A stretch of 64,000 bases of DNA from Stenogyne calaminthoides (Eukaryota > Streptophyta > Magnoliopsida > Lamiales > Lamiaceae). Within the stretch, counting starts at the first letter, position 1, and each line of letters opens with the position of its first letter. The notes under the pieces were generated by a model. It worked only from the letters and a program-made list of their open reading frames with translations, made no database searches and was not told where the DNA came from. This document shows, in pieces, positions 22,098 through 34,218 of the stretch. The position numbers and the translations under genes are program-made. The stretch covers positions 18,201,554 to 18,265,553 of the forward strand of contig JBBCBC010000024.1 of the NCBI GenBank assembly GCA_037126765.1, given 5' to 3'.

Positions 22098-23927
22098 TGT
22101 TGGGAATAAGTTGCCTGCAGATCTATTCGGGTGAATATTTAAATACAAATTTAATTCTTATAATTATTACTAGCATGAATTAATCCTATATTAATTCAAA
22201 TAATAATCCAACAACATATCATGCATATAATAATTCACGTAAAACCTACGCATGCGGAATTCTACGAGTTAACGTGAACGTACCTCTTTGGATGACAGTG
22301 ATCTGGCAGATTAGACTAACCAAAAGAACTTCCCAAGTATTCCCTTAGCCCTTGTTCGACTATCCGGTGGAAGGATTCTTGTGAACGATTTAACAAAAGG
22401 AAAATAAATTATGTTGCACCACCTTTGTGGATTTACTAATTTTTCCAGCACATGGAATTGTACTTGGGAATGAAATAATCATCCCCTATTTATAGAGACC
22501 AGGTGGTCGAATTTTGTGCCCTAAAATAATGTGGAAAAATCTTTTCTTGATCTCCAAGAAATCTTGAATATATCTCCTATATTATTTCTCCCATAATTAT
22601 AATATTCCACAAAATCCCATCTTCTCTATTTGCTATGGAATTTTCGAAATTGATGAGTCAAGAATCCAAGATTTGGATCTTCTTGAATTTATGAGATATT
22701 TCTTGTATTTCAAGAAATACATATCTTCCATAATATCTTTTCAAGAAAATCTTTCTTGCCCACTATATTTCAAGTTTTTCGAAAATCTCTTATAGATAAC
22801 CAAGAGGGAGATTTCTTGAATTTAATGAGATAATCTTGTATTCCAAGAATACATATCTTCATTCCATAACAAAATTCAAAGAAAATCTTTCTCCCAACTT
22901 ATCTATAATTTTCGAAAATTTAGGGAAAAATTAAGCAACAATATTTATTTTATTTTAATCACATTTTTCAGTTATTGGACTATATGTTGGGCTACTCAGA
23001 GGGCCTTTAGGAGAATTAAGATTGGACCTTCTAATGGACCTTGAATATCTAATATTGAGCGACAATATTATTCAAGCCCATAAATATTAATTAATCCCAC
23101 TACATAATTAATATTGCACTATCTATCTTAACCCATATTACAGTCAATATGGCTCCCGATTATTATTTCCCGTGTTTAAGATTATCTAGCCCATTAATTA
23201 ATTCAAGCCACTGAAATAGTTTTCCGTTAATTAATATCTTTTGTCCTTGGTCAAGGAACGGTTCAACATTATTATCCATACCGGAAACTAATTCCACTTG
23301 CAAGATTTGGTATGATAAAGCTTATGAACCTCCCAAGGGGGCAAATCGAACAAGCGTACTTGCACACGATTCTTCGTATTAAATCTTAGCAATCACATGT
23401 GACTAATAATATTGCCCAAGATAAAAAGTATTGAATCTCGTTGATTTGCTACCCATGATAAGTCAAAGCAATAGTTACCAATCCCACGTGATCCTATTTA
23501 AGGAACGAAGATTAAGAAATAACGAACCACTGAGGTCTAATTCTTCCTTGTTCAGTTCTGAAGAATTTATCCTCCTGTAGGTCCTATTCAGTGCATCAGT
23601 CATGCACTAGTGTAATCTCTTGGTCAAGACAAGCCAATCTGAGCCTTACACTTCAACCTTTCGCGATGGGTTGTTCATTTCCATCTAGGTCTTGAATGGC
23701 GTACTTTTAGTTACAAGGGACTGTTAATTTAATCTTCTGTGATCTAGTATCACTAAATTAACTACAATGTAACACGTACGAATTATTGAACAATTATGCA
23801 GTAAATATATGTAACATTCGATAATATTTAACGCATCAATGATAAATAATTTATTTCAGTAAATAAGTTTGAAATTCCGTTTTGATTATACAAAGTAAAA
23901 AGCATATTTTCTAGTATAATCCCAACA
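22098..23927 (-). repeat. C2 5' LTR
   Basis: It starts TGTTGGGAATAAG and ends TATAATCCCAACA, matching the 14733 copy along its whole length. Differences are a handful of single bases and small indels, some at CTGCAG/CACAG-type positions. Confidence 0.95.
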
Positions 23928-24587
23928 ACTGAGTGCCTGTGGGCAGATCAGTTTGATATCTGTCAGTTTAATCGAGAGTGCGGAAGCTTGTAAATACCCG
24001 TGTGAAAAACCAGTTTTATCAAATCAGATTCTTAAGTCAGTTTTCAACCGGCTGACTAAGGTGTCAACCTGATCAGATCAGTTGCTTGGTGCAGACTGAG
24101 CTTAACTTAGAATATGTATGCAGTTTTAAACTCAGTTGTGTGAATAGTGTAAAGCAATAAAGAAAGCAAGTAAATGCACACAAGATTTTATAGGGGTTCA
24201 GATGAAACCCGTCTTACGTCCACTCTTCCCTTAACACAGGGTCACCAACTTAACCAACTGGACTTAGTTTTATGTGTTAGTCCAACACCCAACAGAACCA
24301 GAAATCAGAAACTAGAATCCCTAGTCTGAAATCTTGCGGTAACAAACTTAACCTAACTTTGAGTTTGGGTAAAGGTTTGTTGTGGTTCCAACTGGAAATC
24401 TATCCTGGTGTTTATGTAGCCAAATGCTAGTGGATAGGATTTCTTGCTAAGAACTATGGGATGAACACTCTAAGAATAATCTTCAAATATGGTGTTCTTC
24501 GAGCGTTGATTTTGCTGTAGTTTTTGCTTCTTTTGCGGTGTCTCCGTGTTTGTTCTTAGTGTTCTTCAATTTTGAAGATCGATCCCA

Positions 24588-24619
24588 TTTTATAGACCTC
24601 AAAATCAAAGAGCCGTTGG
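24588..24619 (-). promoter_or_regulatory. Core promoter of LTR X (CCAACGG plus TATA)
   Basis: On the minus strand CTCTCCAACGG (ending 24613) precedes CTATAAAATGGG by about 17 bp. The same pairing is found in the S1, Z and array LTRs. CCGTTG/CAACGG matches the MYB core consensus CNGTTR. Confidence 0.55.
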
Positions 24620-25049
24620 AGAGCAATTTGAATTTTGGGCTATATTAGGTAGGCTGTAGGATATGATTGTGACGTGCTCCGAATATCGGCGTGTCCGTAG
24701 GCATAATTAGCGCCGTTTATGTCCGCAGTGTCGAATCCCGCATTATCAGCTCTTTTTGTGCACGTGTCGCTTTCTCTTTGGCTTCGCGAGGTGGCACTTC
24801 AGTATTTGTCCGTTAGACGATTGATATTCCTTTTGTAGAATATTCGTCTTGTCTGGTGTACAATTTTGGTTGATGCCAGGTGTGAGCTGATTTGATCCGA
24901 TAACTGATCAGTCTACCTTGTAGAGTCTTCTGATGCAGATTGTCTTAGCACAATATGCAGACTCGGCTGATATATGTCTTCAGGTCTTCTGGTAGTCTTC
25001 TGATCTTCAGGTGACTATGAGCCTCAGTGTATTCAGTCATACTAAGTCT

Positions 25050-25200
25050 TCCGGTTTGTTACTGAGTCTTCAGGTTTATCTGAGTCTTCAGGTTCATCTG
25101 AGTCTTCAGTGTCTTCTGTCTTCACCTGATCTTCTGACTTCTTTTCTTCTGATTTGTTCTTAGCCTTCTGATCATCTGACCTTATCTGGGTCATCTGATA
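25050..25200. repeat. CTGAGTCTTCAGGT minisatellite in LTR X
   Basis: CTGAGTCTTCAGG and its variants recur in near-tandem (25060-25110), followed by more CTTCTGA/CTGATCTTC units. The units are dense in CTG and CAG. A diverged counterpart sits in the S1 left LTR at 45790-46080, where the units read CATCGAGTCTTC. Confidence 0.7.
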
Positions 25201-25393
25201 CTTCGACCTGACCTATACATATTGAGTTCCCCCTCAATATGTGACCTATCTTTTACATCAGCTATCTATACATTTCAGCTGGTCATCTTAATCTGATTCT
25301 AAGTCATCAGTCAGCTAACAGGTCTGACTGGTCCTATTACAACCTGTTTTGGAACTTCCATCAAAACTTAAATACAGATTACCCAACAGATGG

Positions 25394-26496
25394 CACTAGG
25401 TTCAGAATATAAGCCGCTGTTTCTAATGCGTAACCCCAGAACGATTTTGGTAAATCCGCATAACTCATCATTGACCTTACCAATTCTAAAAGCGTTCTAT
25501 TTCTTCGTTCTGCAACCCCGTTTTGTTGAGGGGTACCGGGTGCAGTCAACTGGGATGCAATCCCCACTTCCGATAGGTAGTTCAAAAATTCATTGCTGAG
25601 GTATTCGCCTCCACGATCAGATCGTAGAAACTTGATACTTTTTCCCTTATGATTCTCTGCTTGAGCCTTAAATTCTTTGAATTTGTCAAAGGTCTCAGAT
25701 TTATGCTTCATTAGGAAAATGTATCCGTAGCGTGAGTAATCATCGATAAAAAGTAACGAAATACTCGTAGCCACCTCTAGCTTTGATTTGCATTGGACCA
25801 CACACATCGGTGTGAACGATTTCTAACATTTCTTTAGCTCTAAGCCCCTTGGCTCCAAATGCCCTCTTGGTCATTTTACCTTCCAAGCACGATTCGCAAG
25901 TCGGAAATGACTCAATTTGGAGAGACCCCAAAGAACCATCTTTCACCAACCTTTGAATCCTTTTCGGGTTAATATGACCTATTCTTAGGTGCCAAAGAAG
26001 TGTCTCGTTCATGTCAGCCGAGCGCTTTCGTTTACAAGAAATAGTAGATGTGTTATAGGATGCATTTTGTGAGTGATGTGCAGAGTTAATAATATAGAGA
26101 TTGTTCCTCAAAGTTCCACGACAGATAATCACATCGTTACGAAAAACAGTAACATCTTTATTAAAACGAACAGAATATCCATCGATAAACAGTTTAGAAA
26201 TAGAAATAAGGCGTGCGTATATGCCCTAGACCGTTTCTTTATACAAGCAAGCTTGAATCCAATCTTGTTTCGAAAAATAGGAACATAAAGAACATTCTTA
26301 AAATTAACGTCTTGTCGCCAAAGGACAGGTGCACTTCTCCCACTGCTTCAGCTGCCACTCTCGTAGCATCGCCTAGCGTGATGAGGATCTCACTCTCACT
26401 TAGTCGTCGGGTCTGCTTGAAACCCTGCAATGTGAAACATACATGATCAGTGGATCCCGTATCCAATACCCACGAATGGGTAGCATACTCCGCCAA
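25394..26496 (-). pseudogene. pol: C3 pol: protease and integrase N-terminal half
   Basis: On the minus strand, the protease motif SWVLDTGSTDHVCF opens the frame 26496-26239. The frame 26132-25740 holds GAG-pre-integrase LLWHLRIGHINPKR, the zinc pair CESCLEGKMTKRAFG and EIVHTDVCGPMQIKARGG. The frame 25807-25379 holds the integrase core: FIDDYSRYGYIFLMKHKS, FLRSDRGGEYLSNEF and TPQQNGVAERRNRTLLELV, with the DDE residues visible. Two frameshifts (about 26200 and 25780) break it. It ends at NLVPS, exactly where X inserted. Confidence 0.85.
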
Positions 26497-26516
26497 ACAA
26501 GTTTCAACTACTAGTG

Positions 26517-27363
26517 AGTGTTAATTACCTTTCTTTCCATTCCTTTTGGGTTTGAAATAGGCCGACCTCCAATGTCCCTTTTCACCGCAGTTGAAGCACT
26601 TCCCCTTAGTCGGATTCTTTGCTCTACCATCCCTATCTACCTTTCATTTGTCTTTGGCAACACTCGAGTTAGCTTGGATTTCACTTTTGGGCTTCCTCTT
26701 CCTCTTGCCTCCCTTTGGCCTAGATGAGGAGGACGGCCCAACTGCCGCTAATGCTTGACTGCTCTCTTAAAATTCCTTCAGCCGAGACAAGAGCTTGCAA
26801 CAGATCAGGCAAAGTGAACTTTTGATTATTCATTTGATAATTCAGCCTGAACTGCTCAAAGCTCTTGGACAGGGAATGGAGTATGAAATTGATCTGGGTT
26901 TTGATGTCATATTCAGCTCCAAGCACCTCGAGTTTGTTGAGGTGACCATCATCTGGAGAACATGTTCCCTTACGGGTGTTCCCTCCACCATTTTCATAGA
27001 GAGCATGTCCCTCATGTTGATCTACCGAGCCACACGGTTCTGATGTTGAAACATTGCTTTAAGATTGACCATGATTTCCGCAGCGGTCTCAACGTTTTGG
27101 TGTTGGTGTTGCAACACATCTGACATTGAAGCCAAGATGGTACACTTTGCCATTTCGTTAGAACACTCCCAGTTATCATATTCTTTCTTAACCGCTTTGG
27201 TTGACTCGTCAGATGGCTTTTCTGGTTTGGGTGTAGTAAGAACCCAATTATGGCTTTGTGCTGTGAGGACAATAGTGAGTTTTCGATACCAATCAACAAA
27301 GTTTTCTCCAGTGAGAAGGTTATCTTTCAGTATATTGAACAATGGATTAAAAGGTTGCGACAT
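26517..27363 (-). pseudogene. gag: C3 gag
   Basis: The ATG at 27363 (MSQPFNPLFNILKDNLLTGE) matches C1. The UBN2 region runs to about 27020, is frameshifted, and continues at 26926-26720 (MLGAEYDIKTQINFILHSLS). The zinc knuckle at about 26610-26560 reads CFNCGEKGHWRSAY, with the last Cys changed to Tyr. A TAA just after the knuckle tail (about 26522) ends the frame before protease. The related C2 copy lost a different Cys. Confidence 0.83.
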
Positions 27364-28841
27364 GATGAACTGAAATAAACATATATTTTGTATCAATATC
27401 CAGATCAACACAAAATTAAACCACACAATTCGATCACATGATTCATATTAAAATCTAAAAAAAAACAATATGAACATGCATCAGCCAACATCTCAAAACA
27501 GATTTAAATGAGCCTCGTGGGAGGGTCATCATTTAAATAACATTCAAGCAGGTTACAAACAAGAAAAGTTACAAACCTTTAATTTAAAAAAAAATTAATA
27601 GTCGGCTCCCACTTGACCAATATAAAATTGACAGGGACTTTGGAGAAGTATATAAATATCAATTTTATACCTAAGTAATAACCATGATTAAATACAAAAT
27701 TATTACTTTGCTTTGATCGAGCCTCGTTGGAGGGTCATCGTCACCACTAATAATAATTCACAATCATCCTTTTGGGAATTTATTCATGTGATAGCTATCT
27801 TTTGACCGTCCCGTAAGGAAATTTCTCCAAAAGATTTCACAAATAAATAAATCATGGAGGTCAAAATTAATTTGTGTCAAAACAAATTAATCATTAAAAC
27901 ATACTTAGTAATTTTTGAATTTGAGATTTTTCGTTGAGCAATTCTCATGCAAACACATTTAAACAGATTAAATAAAGCACAAGAAAATACGGCAACAATA
28001 AATCAAGCAAAGCAGAAAATAAACACAATGGGCACAAATTATCCAACTGTCATGGTTTGATTTTCTTTGGCTTGATCTTGAAGAAACGTCATCTTGAATT
28101 TCTCCCACTCGTTCATCTAAAAAAGAACTCCGTCTTGAAACGCCACGCCAAGCAAGTGTCGGATGCACGCCAAAGATCCGGCCGGGCCAGCAAGCGCGAT
28201 CACGGCGCCAGGCGTCTTAGCGCAAGCGGCGCTGCCGCCCCAGATCCGTATCGGCGCAGCCTCGACAAAGATCTCAGAGGCGATGGGTCGTGAAGCCCGA
28301 CGCCACGCTGGCTATTTGCCGTCGCCCAGCCGCCTACCCAAGCGTCCACCTGCGCTTCCCCCCTGGGCCCGCATCCGCTGAGCATCCAAGACGATCCCCC
28401 GCTCAAGACTTCCAGTTCGCCCCAGGCGTCGTCCGCGTCACGCTGCGTCGTGCGTGCCTCCCTTGGCACGTTTCGCACGGCGCATTTCACCCACGTACGG
28501 TTCCAAATCCGTCTTTAAATCGTCTCCGTCTTCATCTCCGATCAGGTTGTAATTTATTTAACGAAAAATAAATACCTTAAATCTAGACTAGTCTATTACA
28601 TTGAACAAATCAAATAGCCTAATCTACTCGTGGATTTTCTCACGAGAAAAATAAATCCGAACGAGTCAAATTAAAAAACATTCATTCATACGCATGAAAA
28701 TAAAACACATTAAATACCATGACAATTGGATACCTGCAAAACAGATCTAGCAATTCTACTATCCAATTTCAATTTAATGTCCAACAATTTAAAGAACAAT
28801 TTAAAAAAATCAGAGCTCGAAACCAGAGCTCTGATACCAGT
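27364..28841 (-). other. C3 5' leader with GC-rich island and PBS
   Basis: The leader parallels that of C2. AT-rich sequence near gag also matches C1 1-754, and a GC/CpG-rich block lies at 28140-28510. The PBS is at 28828-28840: minus-strand CTGGTATCAGAGC, one base from the LTR end, complementary to the 3' end of initiator tRNA-Met. The GC block is at the same place as in C2 but the sequences share only patches (e.g. CCTTGGCACGTTT). Confidence 0.8.
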
Positions 28842-30534
28842 TGTTGGGGAAATCGGGGTGCCCAGATCTATTCGAGGTGATTATTTAAATACATATTTAA
28901 ATTAAACAGTTAATTACTAACATGAATTAATCCTAAATCAATTCAACATAATAATAAACAACATGCGTTCACATAATTCACGTAAATCCTAAACATGCGG
29001 AACTAGGAGTTACGGAATTACTAACCTCTTGAAGAATCAAACAGATGAATCAACCCAAGAGCCTTCCCAAATATATCCCCAAAGTCCACGAACATTATCC
29101 GGTGGGAAGATTTCAACGAACGATTTTAACGGAGAGAAAATAAAATATTTTGCTACCACCTTTGTGGATTTCTAATATTTCCAACACATGAAATTGCACT
29201 TGGGAATGAAGAGCTCATCCCCTATAAATAAGGAAAAGGGGGGGACGAAAATTAGGGTTGGAAAATAGGGAGAAAATATTTTCTTGATCTCCAAGAAATC
29301 TTGAATATATCTCCTATTTTCTTTTCTCCTTAATTAAATTTTTCATAAAAATCTCATTCCCCTCTTCTACCTAATTTTCTAAAATTACACTAATAAAGGA
29401 GTCAAGATTTGATTTCTTGAATTTATGGGATAATTATGTATTCCTACAATAATTATCTCTTTCCATAAAATATCTACAAGAAAATCAAGACAATATTTTC
29501 TTCCTTTAATAGACAAAGTTTTCGAAAATTTCAACTAGAAATATAGCAAGAATATTTTCTTCTCTCTCTCATTAATTGGACTTTATTTTGGGCTATTTGG
29601 GGGGCCTTTAGGAGAGTTAAGATTGGACCTCCAATGGACTATGAAGCTATAATATTTTGGGCCAAATATTATTCAAGTCCATTAATATTAATTTACTCCA
29701 CTATAAAATTAATATTGAACTATCCATCTTAACCCATATTACGATTTCACATGTAACATGGCTCCCGGTCATTATTTTCAGCGTTTAAGATTATCTTAGT
29801 CCATTAATTAATTAAGCCACTGAACAAGCTTTATATTAATTAATATCTTTGTCCTTGGAGTAAAGACAGCTCAACATTATTATCCATGTCGGAAATAAAT
29901 TTCTACTTGCAAGATTTGGCATGATAAAGGATATGAGCCCACCAAGGGGACAAATCAAGCAAGACGTACTTGCACGCGATTCTCCGTATTAAATGTCAGC
30001 AATTGTCATGTAATTAATAATATTGCCCAAGATATAAAGTATCGAATCGCATTGACTCTCTTCCCATCATAAGCCAAAGCAATAGTTATTAATTTCACAC
30101 GATCCTATTTAAGGGACGGAGATTAAGAAACAACGCACCACTGAGGTCTAATTCTTATATATTCAGTACCGAAGAATTTGTCCTCCTGTAGGTCCTCATT
30201 CAGCGCACCTAAATGCGCTAGTGTGATCCCTTGGTCAAGACAGGCCAATCTGGGTCTCACACTTCAATCGTTCATGATGGTTCGTTCATTTCCACCTGGG
30301 TTGTGAATTTGTACTTAATTACGAGGGCTGTTAATTTGATCTTCAGTGATCGGTATCACCAAATTAACTACAACATAATACGTACTGTCTTATTGAATGG
30401 GTTTGCAATAAACATATATAACATTCATTCATATTTAATGCAACAACGATTAAATGATTTATTTCATTAAATAAATAAGAAACTTCAGTTTGGTTATAGA
30501 AAGTAAAAGCATACTTTTCAGTATAACCCCAACA
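28842..30534 (-). repeat. C3 5' LTR
   Basis: The 1693-bp LTR runs from TGTTGGGGAAATCGG to GTATAACCCCAACA. It is highly similar to 11087-12482 over the shared part. The other copy has lost the section equivalent to about 30235-30534. Confidence 0.93.
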
Positions 30535-30539
30535 AGTGA

Positions 30540-30579
30540 GCTCTACCTAAAAGTCAGTAGGGGAGTGAGGAGAGGATGG
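30540..30579. other. Short host fragment between C3 and Y
   Basis: These 40 bp are the continuation of the sequence interrupted by C3 at 11086. They end in GATGG, the left target copy of Y. They are too short to classify. Confidence 0.5.
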
Positions 30580-30612
30580 TGTAGGTCCCGAATGGATTTC
30601 ATGAGTGAAAAG

Positions 30613-32305
30613 TGTTGGTCCCAAGTACGAGTCACACACGTGTATGGGATGGAATATACACGTGTATAATATTTTTCAACTTTTATAACCTTTTAGATCA
30701 GTGAGTCAGGTTTTCCTGAGTTTTAAGCACTGAATAAGCACAATCGCCCTTAGTCAAAGTCTATTGAGACAATAACCCTAAATTGCTTTCAGTAGCTTCA
30801 GATAAGCTCAACTTATCCTGAGTGCGAAAAGTCCTGAATAACTTTGCATAAATAACTATCTTACTGAATACTCATGAGAGTGATTCAGTTTGATAGCTAT
30901 CTACACTAGCTATCAAAGGTGCGAAAAGTGTAGGCCCTAAGTTTATACTCATTTTAAATTGTTGAAAATAACTTTCACTTAGTTCATAAAACAGTGGTTA
31001 ATGTTGTGATTCAGTTAATACAATCTTTAGTGGATTGATTCCAAACTGAATGATAAAAAACTTGTACGCTTTCAGTGAAAAAATGCAAATAGTAATGCAG
31101 AACATAAAGTAAAACAATACAGATTTATAGTGGTTCAGAGACTCAAGCTCCTACGTCCACTCTCCCTGATCCTCAGGGGAATTCCTTAACTCTTAGGAAT
31201 CCGCTTGGTTTAGAGTGCCAAGGTACATTGACCAAATTACCTCTCAAAGGCAATCTGATCCCTAGGATCTACTACCTGAGTCCTAGTACTCAGAACTACT
31301 ACTCTCTCAAGCTTTCAGACTGAAAAACCTCAGCTTACTAACTTCATAACTCTTTCATCTTCCAAACAACAACTATAGAAACTACCTAACACTTAGGGTC
31401 TGGGTTTTGGTTTGGTTTCCAACTAGGGTTGAGATATCCTTTACAATAAGAACAAATGCAAAGGCTAGGATATCTCAACTAAGCTTTGGATCTTAGAAAA
31501 TACTAGGCTTAGTATGTGAGATCTCTTCAAAGTGAAACACTTGGAGCTCTAGAGTTGCTTAATTTCCTATAACATTGTGTGTGTGAAGGTCACTGGTATT
31601 TATAGGCAACTCTCAAGAGTCACTCTTGAAAAACTATCCGTTGGAAGAGATAGCATCAAGGGTTTCCTCTTTTGGTTAGTGATAAACGACTATATTAGGG
31701 TTTTGATGAGGCTTTCCATGGATTAGGATATGCAGCCAAGTAGCCAATCACTTGTTTTCTATAGACTGGAACACAATAAATCTGACTTTTCTCAGGACAT
31801 GTCGCTTTCAATGTCAGGATCGTACGCTGTTGTCGCCCTCTTATTGGTTCTTGAATTTCAGTGAACAAAGACAACAAAACGGCACTTTTGAAGGTCAACT
31901 CCTCTGAATGAGACAACCTTAAAAGACACTAAGTTCCCATTATTTTTTTCTACAAAAATACTTTGGACTTAACAATTATTTTCCATAAATGTTTAGGACT
32001 TCTGACCCAGTCCAATTATCCTTAATGAGATAGTCTATAGTTAAGTAGACCTCAGTGGAATATACCTCAGTCCTTCAGACCTTCAGGTCTTCAGCTCATT
32101 GAGTTCCCCCTCAATGTGTGCAGTCCTTTAGTAGACATCTATACTAACCGGAACTATGTCTGCTGACTATACATTGTGCAGATAATCCTAAGTTCATAAC
32201 CTATACTGAAAACCTGTACTGACTATCAAGAACATTTTGAACATGTCATACTCAAGGGTTTTGGGATCTAATCAAAATTACTTATATTAAATTCATCTCC
32301 CAACA
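30613..32305 (-). mobile_element. Solo LTR Z (S1 family)
   Basis: The 1693-bp segment starts TGTTGGTCCCAAGTACGAG and ends TTCATCTCCCAACA, the same termini as the S1 LTRs. The flanks are AAAAG (left) and GAAAG (right), an imperfect duplication. The minus-strand promoter is at 31597-31644. No internal sequence remains. Confidence 0.85.
31597..31644 (-). promoter_or_regulatory. Core promoter of LTR Z
   Basis: On the minus strand CCAACGG (31644-31638) lies about 32 bp before CCTATAAATACC (31605-31597). The arrangement is the same in both S1 LTRs (45354-45402 and 57666-57714). Confidence 0.55.
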
Positions 32306-33713
32306 GAAAGTCTAGAGGGGAGGGGTGAATAGACTTTCAAACTTTTTTTGTGAGCAACGTGTGAAATCAGATAAATGATGCATAGTGTGAAGTGAGATAT
32401 TGACAGCTTTGAATCTTATCAGTTGGACGTCTATCAGATTAGCTGATGTGCAGAAGCAAGTTTTAACCTGTGTGAAAACCTTTTTCAAACTACTTAAGTT
32501 TTGCCCTATATCAGGAGACAAAAGGTTAGACTGATCTGATCAATAAACTTGAGTTTAATTGGATCAGCTTAAGTAATGCATGTTATTTTTAAGAGTGCAG
32601 TGCAAGTGTAAAGCAGTTAAACAACACACAATTTTATAGTGGTTCGGAGAACTTCTCCTACATCCACTTTCCTAATCGGCAGGGAGATCACTTAACAAAC
32701 ACCTTAGTTTTCTGTGCTAGGCACTCAATACAACCAGATATTTACTGAGTTCTCACTCTATACCAGAATGCAAGCTAAATGAACTAACTCACACTACTTT
32801 CTAAAAAAAATCCTAACATATTGTGTTTAGGGGAAGGAGGGGGGGATGTTTTTGTTTTCCAACTAAAAAATATCTCTAACAAGGGTTTAGCCTAAAGCTA
32901 TAAGAGAATATTTCAGCTAAGTGGAATGTGATGAACACTAAGAAATAATCTTGAGTTTTGCTTCAGTGTTCTTGCGGAAATGGCTTGATAGCTTGAATGC
33001 TTGATAATTTCCATATGAACTATGACGAGGTCCATCTCTATTTATAGAGGTGAGATCAAAGAGTCGTTGGAGGGCATTATGAATCTCAGTCTATTTTTGG
33101 TAGCAGGGCAGGTATGAAGTGATATTGGCAAGGACGACCATGCCTTGAGAGTGCAAATTTGTCCTTTATAGTCTTTTGACCATGATAGATCATATCTTGC
33201 TTTTTCATTCCAAGTACATACGTGTCGACCTCTGGTTGGTTAACAAGTACAATAAAACAACACTAATCAGAACCTTTTCTGATCATTCTTCTAGTTTGAT
33301 CTTAGTATGATTTGTTATATATTCTTCATGTGTATCTGATTGTAAGCTTGACTCTTTGAGAGTCAATTGTCCTCGAACCATCTGAGCATCAGACAGTACC
33401 CAGGTTGATCTGGTCTGAGTCTGAAATAAGATTGACTTAGCAACAATCTTAGTGTCTTCAGCAAGCAGGTCTTCTGATGGTCTTTAGTGTCTTGATGTCA
33501 TCGGGTCTTTTGATCTTCTAGTTGTCTAATCTTCTTGACACTTAAACTAATATATTGAGTTCCCCCTCAATATATGACCTATTCTAAACATCAGCTGACT
33601 AACAGGTTCAGTTGGTTTCCTATCAGATTCATAAGTGGACTAACAGGCTCGACTAGTCCTATTACATGTGTTTTTGGAACTTTCATCAAAACTATAAATT
33701 TTCCAACAGATAG

Positions 33714-34218
33714 GATAGTCATTGCATCAAGGTGGAGAATTGATGGAGTCAATGCAATTCTTTGATGGTTCATACAAACTAATACTGTTTGGGGATTCAT
33801 CTAATATTGTTCAGAATACTTACCAATACACTTAGCAATGGACATGGTTAAATGGACTTTCCTTAAGTCAGTTTCAACAGCCTAGTTTGTTTAACATTGG
33901 GCCCAAAGCACAAACCAAGCCAAACGCGCGCAAATAAGTAGCAAGGCCTGTCTGGTTGGTTGAGAGGAGTCAGTTTTCACGCGCATTACACGAGCCATTC
34001 CATTGGCGCAAGCTGTTGAAGGTGATTCTGTTACAAGTTGTAAGCAACCTCATTTTGAATCAATTAGAAGAGCACGTTTCATTCAGTTATTCATTGGGAG
34101 TTGTTATAGAGTGTGCATATTCAATTTTGAGATTGGAGTTCATACGAATGCGTAGATCTTGGATTAGATCTTGAGAGATTAAAGGTGATGTACATTGTAA
34201 ATGTTGATTGTGATAGTG
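33714..34218. other. Non-repetitive AT-rich sequence
   Basis: No coding frame of substance, LTR terminus or match elsewhere in the window was found. It is the DNA to the right of Y. Confidence 0.4.

Larger units (their letters stand above)
14733..23927 (-). mobile_element. C2: complete Ty1/copia element
   Basis: LTRs are at 14733-16561 and 22098-23927 (1829 and 1830 bp, nearly identical by eye), with duplication ACTGA at 14728-14732 and 23928-23932. The internal order on the minus strand is PBS 22083-22097, leader with a GC-rich island, gag, protease, integrase, RT, RNase H, and polypurine tract (AGGTGGGAGAT, plus-strand 16562-16572). It is the youngest insertion of the C3/X/C2 stack. The coding region is almost complete but broken by frameshifts, part of which may be sequencing error (see findings). 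Confidence 0.95.
14582..25388 (-). mobile_element. Solo LTR X, split by element C2
   Basis: It starts TGTAGGTCCCGAACGG and ends AGATTACCCAACA, flanked by GATGG at 14577-14581 and 25389-25393. With C2 and its duplication removed it is about 1.6 kb with no coding sequence, hence a solo LTR. The core promoter (TATA on the minus strand at 24588-24595) and the shared flanking motifs give the minus orientation. Similarity to Y is clear (both contain CTAGAGGGGAGGGGTGAATA). Confidence 0.88.
11087..30534 (-). mobile_element. C3: Ty1/copia element, split by X and C2
   Basis: The outer ends are TGTTGGGGAAATCGG (11087) and ATAACCCCAACA (30534), with the duplication AGTGA at 11082-11086 and 30535-30539. 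The orientation is minus: 5' LTR 28842-30534, PBS 28828-28840, leader, gag-protease-integrase 27363-25394, then integrase C-terminus-RT-RNase H 14576-12560, and a truncated 3' LTR 11087-12482. The gap between the integrase halves is exactly the insertion of X with its GATGG duplication. The protein families match C2, so these are two subfamilies of one lineage (Tork-like by polypurine tract and RT; lineage call tentative). Confidence 0.9.
30580..33708 (-). mobile_element. Solo LTR Y, split by solo LTR Z
   Basis: It starts TGTAGGTCCCGAATGG and ends AAATTTTCCAACA. It is flanked by GATGG (30575-30579) and GATAG (33709-33713), a 4-of-5 match. Without Z it is about 1.43 kb, non-coding, and similar in parts to X. 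The minus-strand TATA (CTATAAATAGAG, 33037-33048) and the GTTCTCCGAACCACTATAAA motif give the orientation. Confidence 0.8.

Noticed and set aside
14577..33713. Shared GATGG target of X and Y as evidence of site-specific integration
   Set aside because: Two cases only, and the right flank of Y is GATAG. Chance is sufficient.
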